Below are positions 9,745 to 18,499 of a stretch of 57,638 bases of DNA, one piece after another. The notes below the pieces were generated by a model. That model was not told the DNA's origin, searched no databases, and was given only the letters and a program-made list of their open reading frames with translations. How positions within the stretch are numbered: position 1 is the first letter of the stretch; the number at the start of each line of letters is the position of its first letter. Made by a program: the position numbers and the translations under genes. The stretch is from Stieleria sedimenti (GTDB lineage: Bacteria; Planctomycetota; Planctomycetia; Pirellulales; Pirellulaceae): NCBI RefSeq assembly GCF_025060895.1, contig NZ_JANZKV010000151.1:18490-76127 (forward strand), read 5' to 3'.

Positions 9745-9788
9745 CCCACAACCTCTCCGCTCCCCTCCCACCGACTTGCCTGAATCTT

Positions 9789-12653
9789 ATGAAACAGCTT
9801 TCAACACGCCTGTTTGCTTGCTGCCTCGCAGCCGCCGCAATTTCCGTGGCCGGGTTTCGCGACGCGCCGGCAGAGCCGATTGCACCCGTTCGTTCCGACC
9901 AAACTGCGGAGGCTGCCACGATCCCGGCACCTTCGATCCAGTCACGCTTCTCTGACGAGGATAGCGACGAAGTCCCCGATTTCCAAAAACACGTGATGCC
10001 CTTGCTGGGGCGACTGGGATGCAACGGGCGAGCCTGTCACGGCTCGTTCCAAGGCCGCGGCGATTTTCAGTTGTCGTTGTTTGGCTACGACTTTTCCGGT
10101 GACCACGAAGCGTTGATGGCCGAAAACACCGGCCGCGTCGATGTCGATGATGTGGAAGAAAGTCTGGTCCTAGCCAAACCGACCGACGCCGACATGCACG
10201 AAGGCGGCAAGCGTTTCGAGAAAGGTGAGTGGCAGTACCGCGTGCTGAGGAACTGGATCGCCGACGGTGCACGGTTCGACAAAGAATCCTTTCAGGCACT
10301 CAAGAAGCTGCAAATCGAACCGTCAGAAATTCGTTTCGGCGACACCGCACAAACGGTCCAGCTGACCGCGATCGCACACTGGGCCGACGGAAGCGTCGAG
10401 GACGTCACCGCACTGTGCCGTTTCAGCAGCAACGACGATGCGATCGCGGCGATCGACGCCGACGGCAGCATCCAATCCGGCGACGCCGGCGACACCCACG
10501 TCGTCGTTTACTATGACAACGCCGTCGTGCCGGTTCCGGTCCTGCGGCCGATCTCCACTCCGACGATCGACGCCACCGAATCGATCGCGCAGCGCACACC
10601 GAATCGGGGCGAACCGACCGAGCCGATTGATGTGTTCGTCAAGCAAAAGCTGGACAAACTCGGGATCGTTGCTTCGGACCTCTGCACCGACGCCGAGTTC
10701 ATCCGTCGCGCGGCGCTGGACATCACCGGCGTTCTGCCCTCGGGAGAACGAGTCGAAGCCTTCTTGGCCGATGACGCAACCGACAAACGCCAGCGACTGG
10801 TCGAGGAACTGTTGCAATCGCCGGCCTACGGCGCCTGGTGGGCCACTCGGATGAGTGACTGGACGGGCAACAACGCCGAACAGCTCAACAATGTCCTGCC
10901 GATCCAGAACATCGGCACCAAACTGTGGTTCAACTGGCTGAGAAAACGTCTTCAAGACAACATGCCCTATGATGAAATCATCGAAGGCATCGTCAATGCC
11001 GAATCGCTCGAAGACGGCGAAAGCTATCTCGAGTACTGCCGCGAAATGACCGAAATCTGCGGCGGCGACGTCGATCGATACGCCGAACGAGAAAGCATGC
11101 CGTTGTTTTGGGCACGCCGCAACTTTCAAAAACCCGAAGACCGCGCGATCGGATTCGCCTACACCTTCCTGGGCGTTCGGATCGAGTGCGCCCAATGCCA
11201 CAAACACCCCTTCGATCAGTGGTCCAAGCAAGACTTCGACGACTTCTCGACACTGTTCGGCGTGGTCCGAGCCGGGAACGCCAACCAAGTCTCTCCCGAT
11301 TCCAAAAAGGCTCGCGAAGCGTTGATGGAAAAACTGACCGGGGGCGAAAAACTAAACGGTGGCGACTTGCGTCGCAAAATCCAACAGGCCGCCCGATCCG
11401 GTGAAGTCGTCCCGTTCGGTGAACTGTACATCACCGCCCGAGGCATGACCGACGCCCAAAAGAAACAACGGGCCGCCGCCAAGAAAAAAGGACGCAAGCT
11501 GCCGCCGGTTCGCGTCCCGACCGGAAAGATTCTCGGCGTCGAACAAAAAGTCGAACTCGACGAAGACCCGCGACCGGCGCTGATGCAGTGGTTGCGCGAT
11601 GAATCCAACCCGTACTTCGCCAAAGCGATCGTCAATCGCGTCTGGAGCAACTACTTCGGCATCGGCATCGTCGATCCGACCGACGACATGAACCTGGCCA
11701 ATCCGCCAAGCAATGCCGCCCTGTTGGATCACCTGGCGAGCGAATTCATCGCCCATGACTTTGATCTAAAATGGTTGCATCGCGAGATCGTCAACAGCGA
11801 TACCTACCAACGCAGTTCCGCGACGAATTCAACCAACGTCGCCGACCGCAAAAATTTTTCCCATCATCTTCCCCGACGCCTGCCCGCCGAAGTCGTTTAC
11901 GACATGGTGGTCCTGGCGACCGGATCGACGCAAAAAGCGGATCAGCTGCGTGGCGAGTTGGATCAAATGGCGATCGCCGACGGGAAAGCCCGACGACGCA
12001 ATGCCTCCGATTTCGCACTGGAAGTCTTTGGCCAGTCGATCCGAGAAAGCAATTGCGACTGTGACCGCAGCGACGCGCCGAGTCTGTTGCAATCGATCTA
12101 CTTGCGAAACGACGCGGAGATGTATGGCCGTATCGCCGCCCGTGACGGCTGGGTCGCCGAAGCCTGCAAGGAACTCGGAATCGCCGCACCCCGTGCCGGC
12201 GTTGGTGCCGATCCCCGAGCCGCTGCAGCATTACGTGCCGCCGATTCGATGCGGCGGCAAATGATCGACCGCATCAGGCAATTCAACAAGTTGCCCGAGG
12301 CTCGTCGTGAGCAAACCCAAAAGCGGCTCGTCCAGCAATACAACAGCGTCGCCAAAAAGCTCCGCAAGGATTACCACGTGCCCTCGTTCGAGGAACTGGT
12401 CGCCGCCCCGAATCGTTGGACCGAGTTGACGCCTCCGATCGCCACCGAGGGTGCCGACGGAACGATCGAGTCGGACCGATCGCTCGAAAAGGTCGTCCGC
12501 CAAGCCTACCTGCGAACGCTCAGTCGTTACCCCGACAACGAGGAACAACAAGTTGCAATCGACTACATCAATGAGTCGGAAAACAAAACCAATGGGATCG
12601 AGGGCTTGATGTGGGCACTCGTGAACACCAAAGAATTCATCATCAGCCACTGA
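9789..12653 (+). CDS. PSCyt2/PSD1 (DUF1549/DUF1553) protein with cytochrome-like motif
   Basis: A 954-residue exported protein typical of planctomycetes. After a signal peptide, a cytochrome-like segment carries C78-x4-C83-H84 (GCNGRACHG) instead of the classic CxxCH. A Big2-like beta segment follows (about 175-240). The DUF1549 domain comes next (FIRRAALDITGVLPSGE; the CAQCHKHPFDQW box near residue 466 is a true CxxCH), then DUF1553 near 600-950 (KAIVNRVWSNYFGIGIVDP; LVNTKEFIISH at the end). The biochemical role of this family is not established; heme binding or redox chemistry at the envelope is suspected. It is followed by its usual partner, a DUF1501 protein, 45 bases downstream. Confidence 0.93.
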   Translation: MKQLSTRLFACCLAAAAISVAGFRDAPAEPIAPVRSDQTAEAATIPAPSIQSRFSDEDSDEVPDFQKHVMPLLGRLGCNGRACHGSFQGRGDFQLSLFGYDFSGDHEALMAENTGRVDVDDVEESLVLAKPTDADMHEGGKRFEKGEWQYRVLRNWIADGARFDKESFQALKKLQIEPSEIRFGDTAQTVQLTAIAHWADGSVEDVTALCRFSSNDDAIAAIDADGSIQSGDAGDTHVVVYYDNAVVPVPVLRPISTPTIDATESIAQRTPNRGEPTEPIDVFVKQKLDKLGIVASDLCTDAEFIRRAALDITGVLPSGERVEAFLADDATDKRQRLVEELLQSPAYGAWWATRMSDWTGNNAEQLNNVLPIQNIGTKLWFNWLRKRLQDNMPYDEIIEGIVNAESLEDGESYLEYCREMTEICGGDVDRYAERESMPLFWARRNFQKPEDRAIGFAYTFLGVRIECAQCHKHPFDQWSKQDFDDFSTLFGVVRAGNANQVSPDSKKAREALMEKLTGGEKLNGGDLRRKIQQAARSGEVVPFGELYITARGMTDAQKKQRAAAKKKGRKLPPVRVPTGKILGVEQKVELDEDPRPALMQWLRDESNPYFAKAIVNRVWSNYFGIGIVDPTDDMNLANPPSNAALLDHLASEFIAHDFDLKWLHREIVNSDTYQRSSATNSTNVADRKNFSHHLPRRLPAEVVYDMVVLATGSTQKADQLRGELDQMAIADGKARRRNASDFALEVFGQSIRESNCDCDRSDAPSLLQSIYLRNDAEMYGRIAARDGWVAEACKELGIAAPRAGVGADPRAAAALRAADSMRRQMIDRIRQFNKLPEARREQTQKRLVQQYNSVAKKLRKDYHVPSFEELVAAPNRWTELTPPIATEGADGTIESDRSLEKVVRQAYLRTLSRYPDNEEQQVAIDYINESENKTNGIEGLMWALVNTKEFIISH

Positions 12654-12698
12654 CCCACCCCGCACCCCATCCTTCCAATCATTCTCCGGATACCTACC

Positions 12699-14003
12699 AT
12701 GAAACTCCATAAAACCTGTGATGGCGTTCGACGACGCGATGTTCTGAAGATCGGCACCCTGTCGGTCGGCGGCCTGACCTTGGCCGGCTACAACCAACTG
12801 GCCGCCGCCGGGCAAGTCGCCCCCGGCCATGCCGATCGGGCGATCTTCATCGAGTTGCCCGGTGGTCCATCGCACATGGACACCTTCGACTTGAAACCCG
12901 ACGCACCGGACACGCATCGCGGTGCCTTTAAACCGATTTCGACCAACGTTCCCGGCATTCAAATCTCCGAGCACTTGCCGAAATTGGCCCAGTGCATGGA
13001 CAAGTTCGCCATCCTTCGCGGCGTCAGCCACACCCTGGCCGCTCACCGCCTGGGTCGCGAATACGTCAACACGGGCAGCAAACCGATTCCCGCGTTGGAA
13101 TACCCCAGCTTTGCCGCCGTCATGTCCAAGGAACAACCCGCCGATCCCGATATCCCCAGCGCGGTCGCGGTCCCCAAAGCCAGCCAAGGTCCCGGGTTCC
13201 TGGGAATCCGCTATTCGCCGCTGGAAACCAATTCGTCGCCCAGCTTCGGAAAACCCTTCAACGTCCGCGGCATTTCGCTTCCCGGAGGCATCGGCGTCGA
13301 CGAAGTGAAACGCCGACAATCGCTGTTGCAGAAGCTCGACCGCCGCTTCGCCGCGCTGGAAAAGAACGACCAGCTGCTCGATGGGCTCGATCAGTTCGGC
13401 GAGCAAGCGTATTCGATGATCACCTCATCTCGCGCCCGATCGGCATTCGATATCAGCAAGGAACCGGAGAACTTTGCCCGCCAGTTCGGCGAAGACTCGT
13501 TCGGCCAAAGCTGCATGCTTGCTCTGCGGCTGGTCGAATCGGGCGTGCGGTTCGTCACCGTCCAACTGGGCGGCTGGGACACGCACACCGATAACTTCAC
13601 CAAGCTCAAGACACAGAATTTGCCCAAGCTGGACGCCGGCCTGAGCGGATTGTTGACGGGACTGGAACAACGCGGACTGCTCGGGTCGACCGCCGTCTAC
13701 GTGACCGGTGAATTCGGACGGACGCCCAAGATCAACACCCGATCGGCCGAAGGCGGACGCGACCACTATCCCCGCTGCATGTTCATGCTGATGGCCGGTG
13801 GCGGCGTGCGGGGCGGCCAGGTGATCGGAGAAAGCGACGACACCGCGTCAGGCCCGCGGCACGAAGGCATCTCGCCGGACGACGTCGCGGCCAGCTTCTA
13901 TCACAACCTGGGAATCGACCCCACGTTGGAATACGACAGCACCACCGGTCGTCCGATCACCCTCGTCCGCGACGGCTCGATCATCAAAGATTTATTCGCG
14001 TAA
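12699..14003 (+). CDS. DUF1501 Tat-exported protein
   Basis: A 434-residue member of the DUF1501 family (alkaline phosphatase/sulfatase-like fold). The N-terminus has a twin-arginine signal (RRRDVLKIG followed by a hydrophobic stretch to AAAGQ). Family blocks are visible: FIELPGGPSHMDTFDLKPD, ISEHLPKLAQCMDKFAILR, GVRFVTVQLGGWDTH, VTGEFGRTPKIN and GGRDHYPRCMFMLMAGGGV. These hold Asp and His residues placed like the metal ligands of the superfamily. It is nearly always encoded next to a DUF1549/DUF1553 protein, as here, and the two probably work together in the periplasm. The substrate is unknown. Confidence 0.93.
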   Translation: MKLHKTCDGVRRRDVLKIGTLSVGGLTLAGYNQLAAAGQVAPGHADRAIFIELPGGPSHMDTFDLKPDAPDTHRGAFKPISTNVPGIQISEHLPKLAQCMDKFAILRGVSHTLAAHRLGREYVNTGSKPIPALEYPSFAAVMSKEQPADPDIPSAVAVPKASQGPGFLGIRYSPLETNSSPSFGKPFNVRGISLPGGIGVDEVKRRQSLLQKLDRRFAALEKNDQLLDGLDQFGEQAYSMITSSRARSAFDISKEPENFARQFGEDSFGQSCMLALRLVESGVRFVTVQLGGWDTHTDNFTKLKTQNLPKLDAGLSGLLTGLEQRGLLGSTAVYVTGEFGRTPKINTRSAEGGRDHYPRCMFMLMAGGGVRGGQVIGESDDTASGPRHEGISPDDVAASFYHNLGIDPTLEYDSTTGRPITLVRDGSIIKDLFA

Positions 14004-14009
14004 AACTGC

Positions 14010-14300
14010 CCGGATCCACTGCGATAGGCTTCCTTCAAATGCGATTCCAGCCCGGCCAACCAGGCTGCGGCGTCTCGTTTGCTGTTGGGGTAGGTTCGAC
14101 ACCACGCGATCACCATCGGTCCGATCAACCACGACCATCCGGTTCCCTGGTGATACGCGGCATCGCGTTTCCACACGTCGCCTTGGTAAATGCCATGATA
14201 CTCGGGGTCGGTGCCCGCGACCGATTTCTGACCGGGGTGAGCAAATGCTTTCTGACCTGATCAGACGCTACGACCTCAGGCCTGATGGCCAATGAATGGG
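14010..14300 (-). pseudogene. remnant of glycogen debranching enzyme C-terminus
   Basis: On the minus strand the stretch reads as the C-terminal part of an amylo-alpha-1,6-glucosidase (GDE_C) domain: first DQVRKHLLTPV, then in a different frame TDPEYHGIYQGDVWKRDAAY followed by HQGTGWSWLIGPMVIAW. The family block expected here is LLTP..., D-Y-G-Y-GD, AYHQGT-W-WLIGP, so the order is right. A frameshift lies near 14225, between LLTPV and the next block. The remnant has lost everything upstream of about 14300 and fades out near 14010, where the DUF1501 gene ends. It is non-functional, a relic of a deleted or displaced gene. Confidence 0.75.
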
Positions 14301-14722
14301 ATAAGCATTCAGCTCTCAAACGCGGTGGCGGAACGGTGCCCCTCAGCTTGGACTTTGACATCGCGGATTGCCGGTTTCTCGAATCAAGCAACGATTCGTT
14401 GACGGCGGAGCAGATTTTCATGCGAGGCTGGGTCCGAACGCTGCTCGATCGGGTCTTTGAACAACTGCGTCAGGAATTCGAAATGGCGGGAAAGACGCAA
14501 GAGTTCTCGCATCTCAAGGATTATATCACCGCAACAGATGATTCTGCCCCGATGTCGACGGTGGCCGATCGACTGGGTCTCTCCGTGGGTGCGGTTCGCG
14601 TCGCGGTTCACCGCCTGCGGCGGCGCTATCGACAGGTCCTGCGCGAACAAGTGGCCGCGACGGTCGAAGATCCGGAGGACATCGAAGACGAAATTCGCAG
14701 TCTGTTCACAACGTTTGAGTGA
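14285..14722 (+). pseudogene. 5'-truncated ECF sigma factor (planctomycete kinase-linked type)
   Basis: The 145-residue translation starts in the middle of a known planctomycete ECF sigma type: ANEWDKHSALKRGGG is normally an internal block near residue 100, followed by PLSLDFDIADCRF, then FMRGWVRTLLDRV. A region-4 helix-turn-helix (VADRLGLSVGAVRVAVHRLR) and the ending VEDPEDIEDEIRSLFTTFE complete it. Region 2, needed for promoter -10 recognition and core binding, is missing. The cut coincides with the end of the glycogen debranching remnant on the other strand, so one deletion may have joined the two. A start at ATG 14285 could still give a region-4-only protein, but I read it as a relic. Confidence 0.75.
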
Positions 14723-14792
14723 TTTTCTTGTAACACTTTCCGCCGCCTGCTTAACTCCGAGGTAGAGACCTCCACCAATCCAAGGCGACGTG

Positions 14793-14936
14793 ATGAACCA
14801 ATGCTCTCGATGCGGAACAGAATTGCCCGCCGGAACCACCGACGATGGCTGCCAGAAATGTCTGCTGCAAATCGGGTTGGCCAGTGGCACAGATTTGCTA
14901 CTACATCATCGCGCGGGCACCTGGATGGCCAATTGA
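14793..14936 (+). pseudogene. truncated N-terminus of a planctomycete Ser/Thr kinase (zinc ribbon)
   Basis: ATG 14793 opens a 47-residue frame with a zinc-ribbon-like start, MNQCSRCGTELPAGTTDDGC then QKCLLQIGLASGT. This is how planctomycete serine/threonine kinases linked to this ECF sigma type begin. The similarity stops after SGT and the frame ends at TGA 14934; the kinase domain is absent. The normal sigma-kinase gene order is preserved with about 70 bases between them, so this was once a complete pair. The sequence continues, out of frame, into an RDD remnant. Confidence 0.7.
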
Positions 14937-15075
14937 ACAGACTTTGTATGGCGGTTTACTGGTGATCCAAATCGTCGCGACCCTTGTTTCGATCGTGATG
15001 ATGTGGAGGCGAGCAGACCGGCGAGCGCTGCATGATTTGGCCGCCGGAACGATCGTCATTCGTGATCATCAATGA
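14888..15075 (+). pseudogene. C-terminal remnant of an RDD-family membrane protein
   Basis: From about 14888 the frame one base off from the kinase remnant encodes CYYIIARAPGWPIEQTLYGG, a hydrophobic helix (LLVIQIVATLVSIVMMW) and RRADRRALHDLAAGTIVIRD. That last block is the C-terminal signature of the RDD domain (K/R-R-ALHDLLAGT-V). The N-terminal half is missing and no start codon or ribosome site belongs to it. It appears joined to the kinase zinc ribbon by a deletion near 14885-14900. Confidence 0.65.
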
Positions 15076-15171
15076 CACCTGTTCGCTAAACCGCATTTAA
15101 TTTCCAGTTTTCGCGCCTGACTGTATTAGCCGCGATGCCTAGATGCTTAGCGGTGCACTATCTAACTTCCA

Positions 15172-15615
15172 ATGAACGAGCCTGACAATCAATCTTCCTC
15201 GATCGAAGAGCGACCCTACAGCCTGAATCGAGGCTGCGAAGGATGCCTCGCAGCCTGGGTCGTGATGTTCGCACTGATGCTGTTCGTCTCGTTCATCCTT
15301 GCCGACACCTTTGGATGGATCGGTTCCAAAGGCGAATGGCGACTTGTCTACTTCAACTGGCTGATCGGAACGGCGGTCGGAGGCTACGTGGCGGCCCGCC
15401 GTGGCAAGACGACCGGGTGGAGCAACTCGCTGTTGGTTGGAATCGTTGCACAACTCGTGATCGTCGCACAACTCACCGACCCGGGTGACATACAGTCTGG
15501 ACTCCGAAAGCTTCTAGCCGAGCCAAGTGAGTCCTGGCCTCAATTGATGGCACTCGTTTTGACGATTCCCGCAGCGGTAGCCGGTGGACTCGTTTGGAGC
15601 CGAAACGCGAAATGA
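15172..15615 (+). CDS. small membrane protein, hypothetical
   Basis: A 147-residue protein that I do not recognise. It has an acidic start of about 20 residues, then four likely membrane helices: AAWVVMFALMLFVSFILA, LVYFNWLIGTAVGGYVAA, NSLLVGIVAQLVIVAQL and MALVLTIPAAVAGGLVW. The layout resembles small integral membrane proteins of accessory regions. Its TGA overlaps the ATG of the next gene (ATGA), so the two are translationally coupled. It is the first gene of a series of small membrane proteins that ends near 19.06 kb. Confidence 0.6.
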   Translation: MNEPDNQSSSIEERPYSLNRGCEGCLAAWVVMFALMLFVSFILADTFGWIGSKGEWRLVYFNWLIGTAVGGYVAARRGKTTGWSNSLLVGIVAQLVIVAQLTDPGDIQSGLRKLLAEPSESWPQLMALVLTIPAAVAGGLVWSRNAK

Positions 15616-16115
15616 GCAAACCCTGGCGATACCGCAGCGTATTGATTGTCGCAAGCATTGGTCTGACGCTCACTGCGGTCGGACTGGTGCTTGCGTACCT
15701 CAGCAATCCGTCCCGATTTTCGATCAATGTTCGCGACGACAGTAGAATCGTGTGGCTGTTCGCAGCAGGAGTCCTGGTCACGTCCGTTGGTTTAACTGCG
15801 TTCGTCGCGGCGATCAACCAAACCGCAGTTGCGATTGCTCCCAAGGCACGACGTGACATCAACCTCGGAATCGGCGGCGGAATCACATTCCAAGTCTGTG
15901 CGTTCGTGGAGAATGATCCCGTTATCATCGCTGGCTGGCTGGTGGCCGCAACGTTGTTTATCGTCTGGGCTTGCATGCGTTATGCTCAGGCCAAGGGATA
16001 CTCGAAGGCGTATGCCGCGTTCGGATTGTTGAGCATCGCCGGGCTCGTTGTCTTGATTCTGCTGCCACAGCGGGCCAACCACCAAACGAAACAGAAGATC
16101 TCCAGTCCAACCTAG
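15612..16115 (+). CDS. small membrane protein, hypothetical
   Basis: A 167-residue protein from ATG 15612, which overlaps the previous stop by four bases. Four hydrophobic helices can be seen: VLIVASIGLTLTAVGLVLAY, IVWLFAAGVLVTSVGLTAFV, VIIAGWLVAATLFIVWACM and AFGLLSIAGLVVLILL. The tail is short and basic. I do not recognise a family. Coupling to the preceding membrane protein suggests that they act together. Confidence 0.6.
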   Translation: MSKPWRYRSVLIVASIGLTLTAVGLVLAYLSNPSRFSINVRDDSRIVWLFAAGVLVTSVGLTAFVAAINQTAVAIAPKARRDINLGIGGGITFQVCAFVENDPVIIAGWLVAATLFIVWACMRYAQAKGYSKAYAAFGLLSIAGLVVLILLPQRANHQTKQKISSPT

Positions 16116-16179
16116 TCCTTCGCCACGTTGCGCATCACAGATCTCTGCACAGGCTCTGGTAGGGTAAGGAGAAAATGAA

Positions 16180-16590
16180 ATGGTAAAACGTCTTGCTCAA
16201 AGTTGTCTCGCGTCGTTCGCTGCGACGCTGATCGGATTGTCCGCGGCGTTGCTCGTCGGCGTGCTATGGTGGCCGCCCGGTGCCGGCCTCACGCTGATTG
16301 TCATTGGGCTGGTGACAGCGGGGACGTCGGCTCGTCTGCTTGCGGTTCGTTGGCATTGGCCCGCCTCAGTCGTCGCCAGTAGCATTGGGGCGATGGCCGC
16401 CTGTTTCTTCGCAGGATCAACAGCAGAATTACTGCCGCCCGGTAGTATCGAGTGGATGTGGAAAGGCGGTTTGTACGGCGCCTGTTTCGGTTTGCCAGTC
16501 GCGGCACTCCTATCGCCAGCCGGACTTGTGGAAAATGCATCGATTCGGTCGACGACTCCCGCTCCGCAAGGACAGAAGGATGTCAAATGA
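16180..16590 (+). CDS. small membrane protein, hypothetical
   Basis: A 136-residue protein with three or four membrane helices (ASFAATLIGLSAALLVGVLW, GAGLTLIVIGLVTAGTSA, ASVVASSIGAMAACFFAG, a final one near LYGACFGLPVAALL). The start has AAGGAGAAAATGAA just upstream, an excellent ribosome site. No family is recognised. Its stop overlaps the ATG of the following lipoprotein gene (ATGA), a coupling seen repeatedly in this series. Confidence 0.6.
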   Translation: MVKRLAQSCLASFAATLIGLSAALLVGVLWWPPGAGLTLIVIGLVTAGTSARLLAVRWHWPASVVASSIGAMAACFFAGSTAELLPPGSIEWMWKGGLYGACFGLPVAALLSPAGLVENASIRSTTPAPQGQKDVK

Positions 16591-18365
16591 ATCAGAACGG
16601 TCTGGCCTTGCTGCTAATCTCGCTCGGACTGCTGGGCTGCCAAGAAGGGGCCAGCCGTGTGTCATCCACGGCTCAGGAACCAACCCAACAAGCGACCAAC
16701 GCCGATCCGAACACGTTTCGTGGGCGTTCGATTGCCGATTGGGTCTCGCAGCTTCGTCGTGGCCCGGTCAAGGAGTTGACCGAAGCAGGTGAGGCCGCAT
16801 TGCCTGTCTGGAAAGCTGCCGCAAAGGACGCGAAGGCGGTGACATGGGTTCGCCATTCGTTCATGTTTCATTTCGATGATCAGGCCTGGGTCGGTCCCGT
16901 CTACTTTGCGATGCTGGACCTTCCCCAATCTCATGAGAAGCGATTCGCCTTACAGAGTCTCGCCAGAAATCACGCCGCGTCTCGCGAAATCGCCACGAAA
17001 CTGATGGACAAGATCCGGCAATGGCAGAGTAGCGAAGACGCAGCCACGAAAAGACTGGTGGGACCGGCAATTGGTATGCTGGCGGAAATGACCCCCGCCC
17101 CCGACGGTGCGATCGAATTGGTCAGCGAACTGTGGCCAAGCACAAAACAACAGACTTTCGTTCGCTGGGATTTGATGATCCTGTTGGGCCGCGCTGGCCC
17201 CGAGGGAGTTTCAGCGATCATTGAGTTGAGTTTACAAAACGATGACTTTGAGAGGTACCTGTATCACTTCGTCAAAGTGCTCAATCGCCCGGCGGTCGTC
17301 ACCCTCATCGAAGCCAGCGACCATCAAGATCCGGGACACCGTCGTGTAGCAACCATGATGATTGATCGAGTTGCCGATCAAGAGGATTGTGCCGAGTTTC
17401 ATCAAATGCTCGTCGAACCGACAATCGCGAGATTGAAAGACCCCGATCCACATGTGTTGCGATATGCGTTGTCAGCGGTCAAAGAGCTTGCCTCACAACC
17501 GCGAGCGGAGAAAGCAATCCCGCTGCTGGCCGATCGCCTCAACGATGAGAAAAATCAGTCGCGGAACGCGACGGCAAAGGTCTTGGTCGCATTCGGTGAA
17601 GCGGGTTTGCCCGCGATCCGCGATGCGGCCCACAGTGAGAATCCGAGTGCACGCGTGGCTGCCTGTTCCGCGCTCGGTGATGTCAAGCCGCTGTCGTCGA
17701 ACGATGTTGAATTGCTGCTGCAGTTGGCCGAAGATCCGGTCGCAGACGTGCGTCGCTACGCTGTCTATGCGCTGGGCGAATCGGAAGTCGATGACCCTCG
17801 AATCGTGGCGACCGTTGTTGCCGCCACCAATGACTCGGAAACAAAAGACTGGGCAACTCGGGCGCTCGGAAAAATGGGGACCTCGGCCGCCGACGCGACC
17901 CCTGCACTCCGAGAGCAACTGAAATCAGACGACTTGCGAGTACGGTTGCAGGCGGCCGACACGCTGTGGAAAATCAGTCAGGACGTCAAACATGTATTGC
18001 CGGTTGCAAAGGCGATCGCCGGAAATGACCAAGGCGTTACGACCGGTGGCTACTGGGTGAGCTACCGAGATGTCGACGGTAAACGGATGGAGCAACGACA
18101 CCACTATCGCGATCCCCTGTCCATTCGAGCAGCCAAGTTGCTCGGACAGATGGGGCCATCGGCAAAGCCCGCGGTCGGCGAGTTGATTGCACTGTTGCAA
18201 CATGAAAATCCCCGTGTTCGCTCGGCATCGGCACGGGCCCTGGGAAAAATCGGCCCCGCTGCGGCTGAAGCCGTACCCGCCCTGCAGGAACTGCTTCGCA
18301 AGAATTCCAATCAACAGTTGATCGACATCCTTAAGATAATCGCCCCCAAAGCAAAGGTGCCATGA
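16587..18365 (+). CDS. HEAT-repeat lipoprotein
   Basis: A 592-residue protein. ATG 16587 is chosen because it opens a lipoprotein signal (LLLISLGLLGC with Cys as the acylated residue) and overlaps the previous stop. From about residue 280 it contains repeated PBS-lyase/HEAT units such as DPDPHVLRYALSAVKELA, DPVADVRRYAVYALGESE, SDDLRVRLQAADTLWKIS and ENPRVRSASARALGKIGPAA. These form a curved helical solenoid for protein binding. The first 250 residues are helical and less clearly repetitive. No enzymatic residues are visible; a surface- or periplasm-exposed scaffold is likely. It is coupled on both sides to small membrane proteins. Confidence 0.75.
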   Translation: MNQNGLALLLISLGLLGCQEGASRVSSTAQEPTQQATNADPNTFRGRSIADWVSQLRRGPVKELTEAGEAALPVWKAAAKDAKAVTWVRHSFMFHFDDQAWVGPVYFAMLDLPQSHEKRFALQSLARNHAASREIATKLMDKIRQWQSSEDAATKRLVGPAIGMLAEMTPAPDGAIELVSELWPSTKQQTFVRWDLMILLGRAGPEGVSAIIELSLQNDDFERYLYHFVKVLNRPAVVTLIEASDHQDPGHRRVATMMIDRVADQEDCAEFHQMLVEPTIARLKDPDPHVLRYALSAVKELASQPRAEKAIPLLADRLNDEKNQSRNATAKVLVAFGEAGLPAIRDAAHSENPSARVAACSALGDVKPLSSNDVELLLQLAEDPVADVRRYAVYALGESEVDDPRIVATVVAATNDSETKDWATRALGKMGTSAADATPALREQLKSDDLRVRLQAADTLWKISQDVKHVLPVAKAIAGNDQGVTTGGYWVSYRDVDGKRMEQRHHYRDPLSIRAAKLLGQMGPSAKPAVGELIALLQHENPRVRSASARALGKIGPAAAEAVPALQELLRKNSNQQLIDILKIIAPKAKVP

Positions 18366-18484
18366 TGAAGGACAACGACATCGAACCAAGTGTCCGGCGA
18401 TCAAGACCGCATCAACAAATCTTTGCTGCTTTCTTGGCATCCATTTTGGTCTTGTTCACGATCTATTTTGTCGGTCGATCTTAG
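18362..18484 (+). CDS. 40-residue single-helix membrane protein
   Basis: A very short gene with ATG 18362 overlapping the stop of the HEAT-repeat lipoprotein (ATGATGA). It encodes a charged N-terminus of about 19 residues, then one hydrophobic helix (IFAAFLASILVLFTIYFV) ending in GRS. The overlap and the clean helix argue for a real gene. The function is unknown; a membrane tether or regulator of the neighbouring proteins is possible. Confidence 0.5.
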   Translation: MMKDNDIEPSVRRSRPHQQIFAAFLASILVLFTIYFVGRS

Positions 18485-18499
18485 CGGGCCACGGGACTG

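Noticed and set aside
14793-15075. A functional kinase-RDD fusion protein
   Set aside because: The two parts are in different frames and a stop at 14934 ends the first; the kinase domain is absent.
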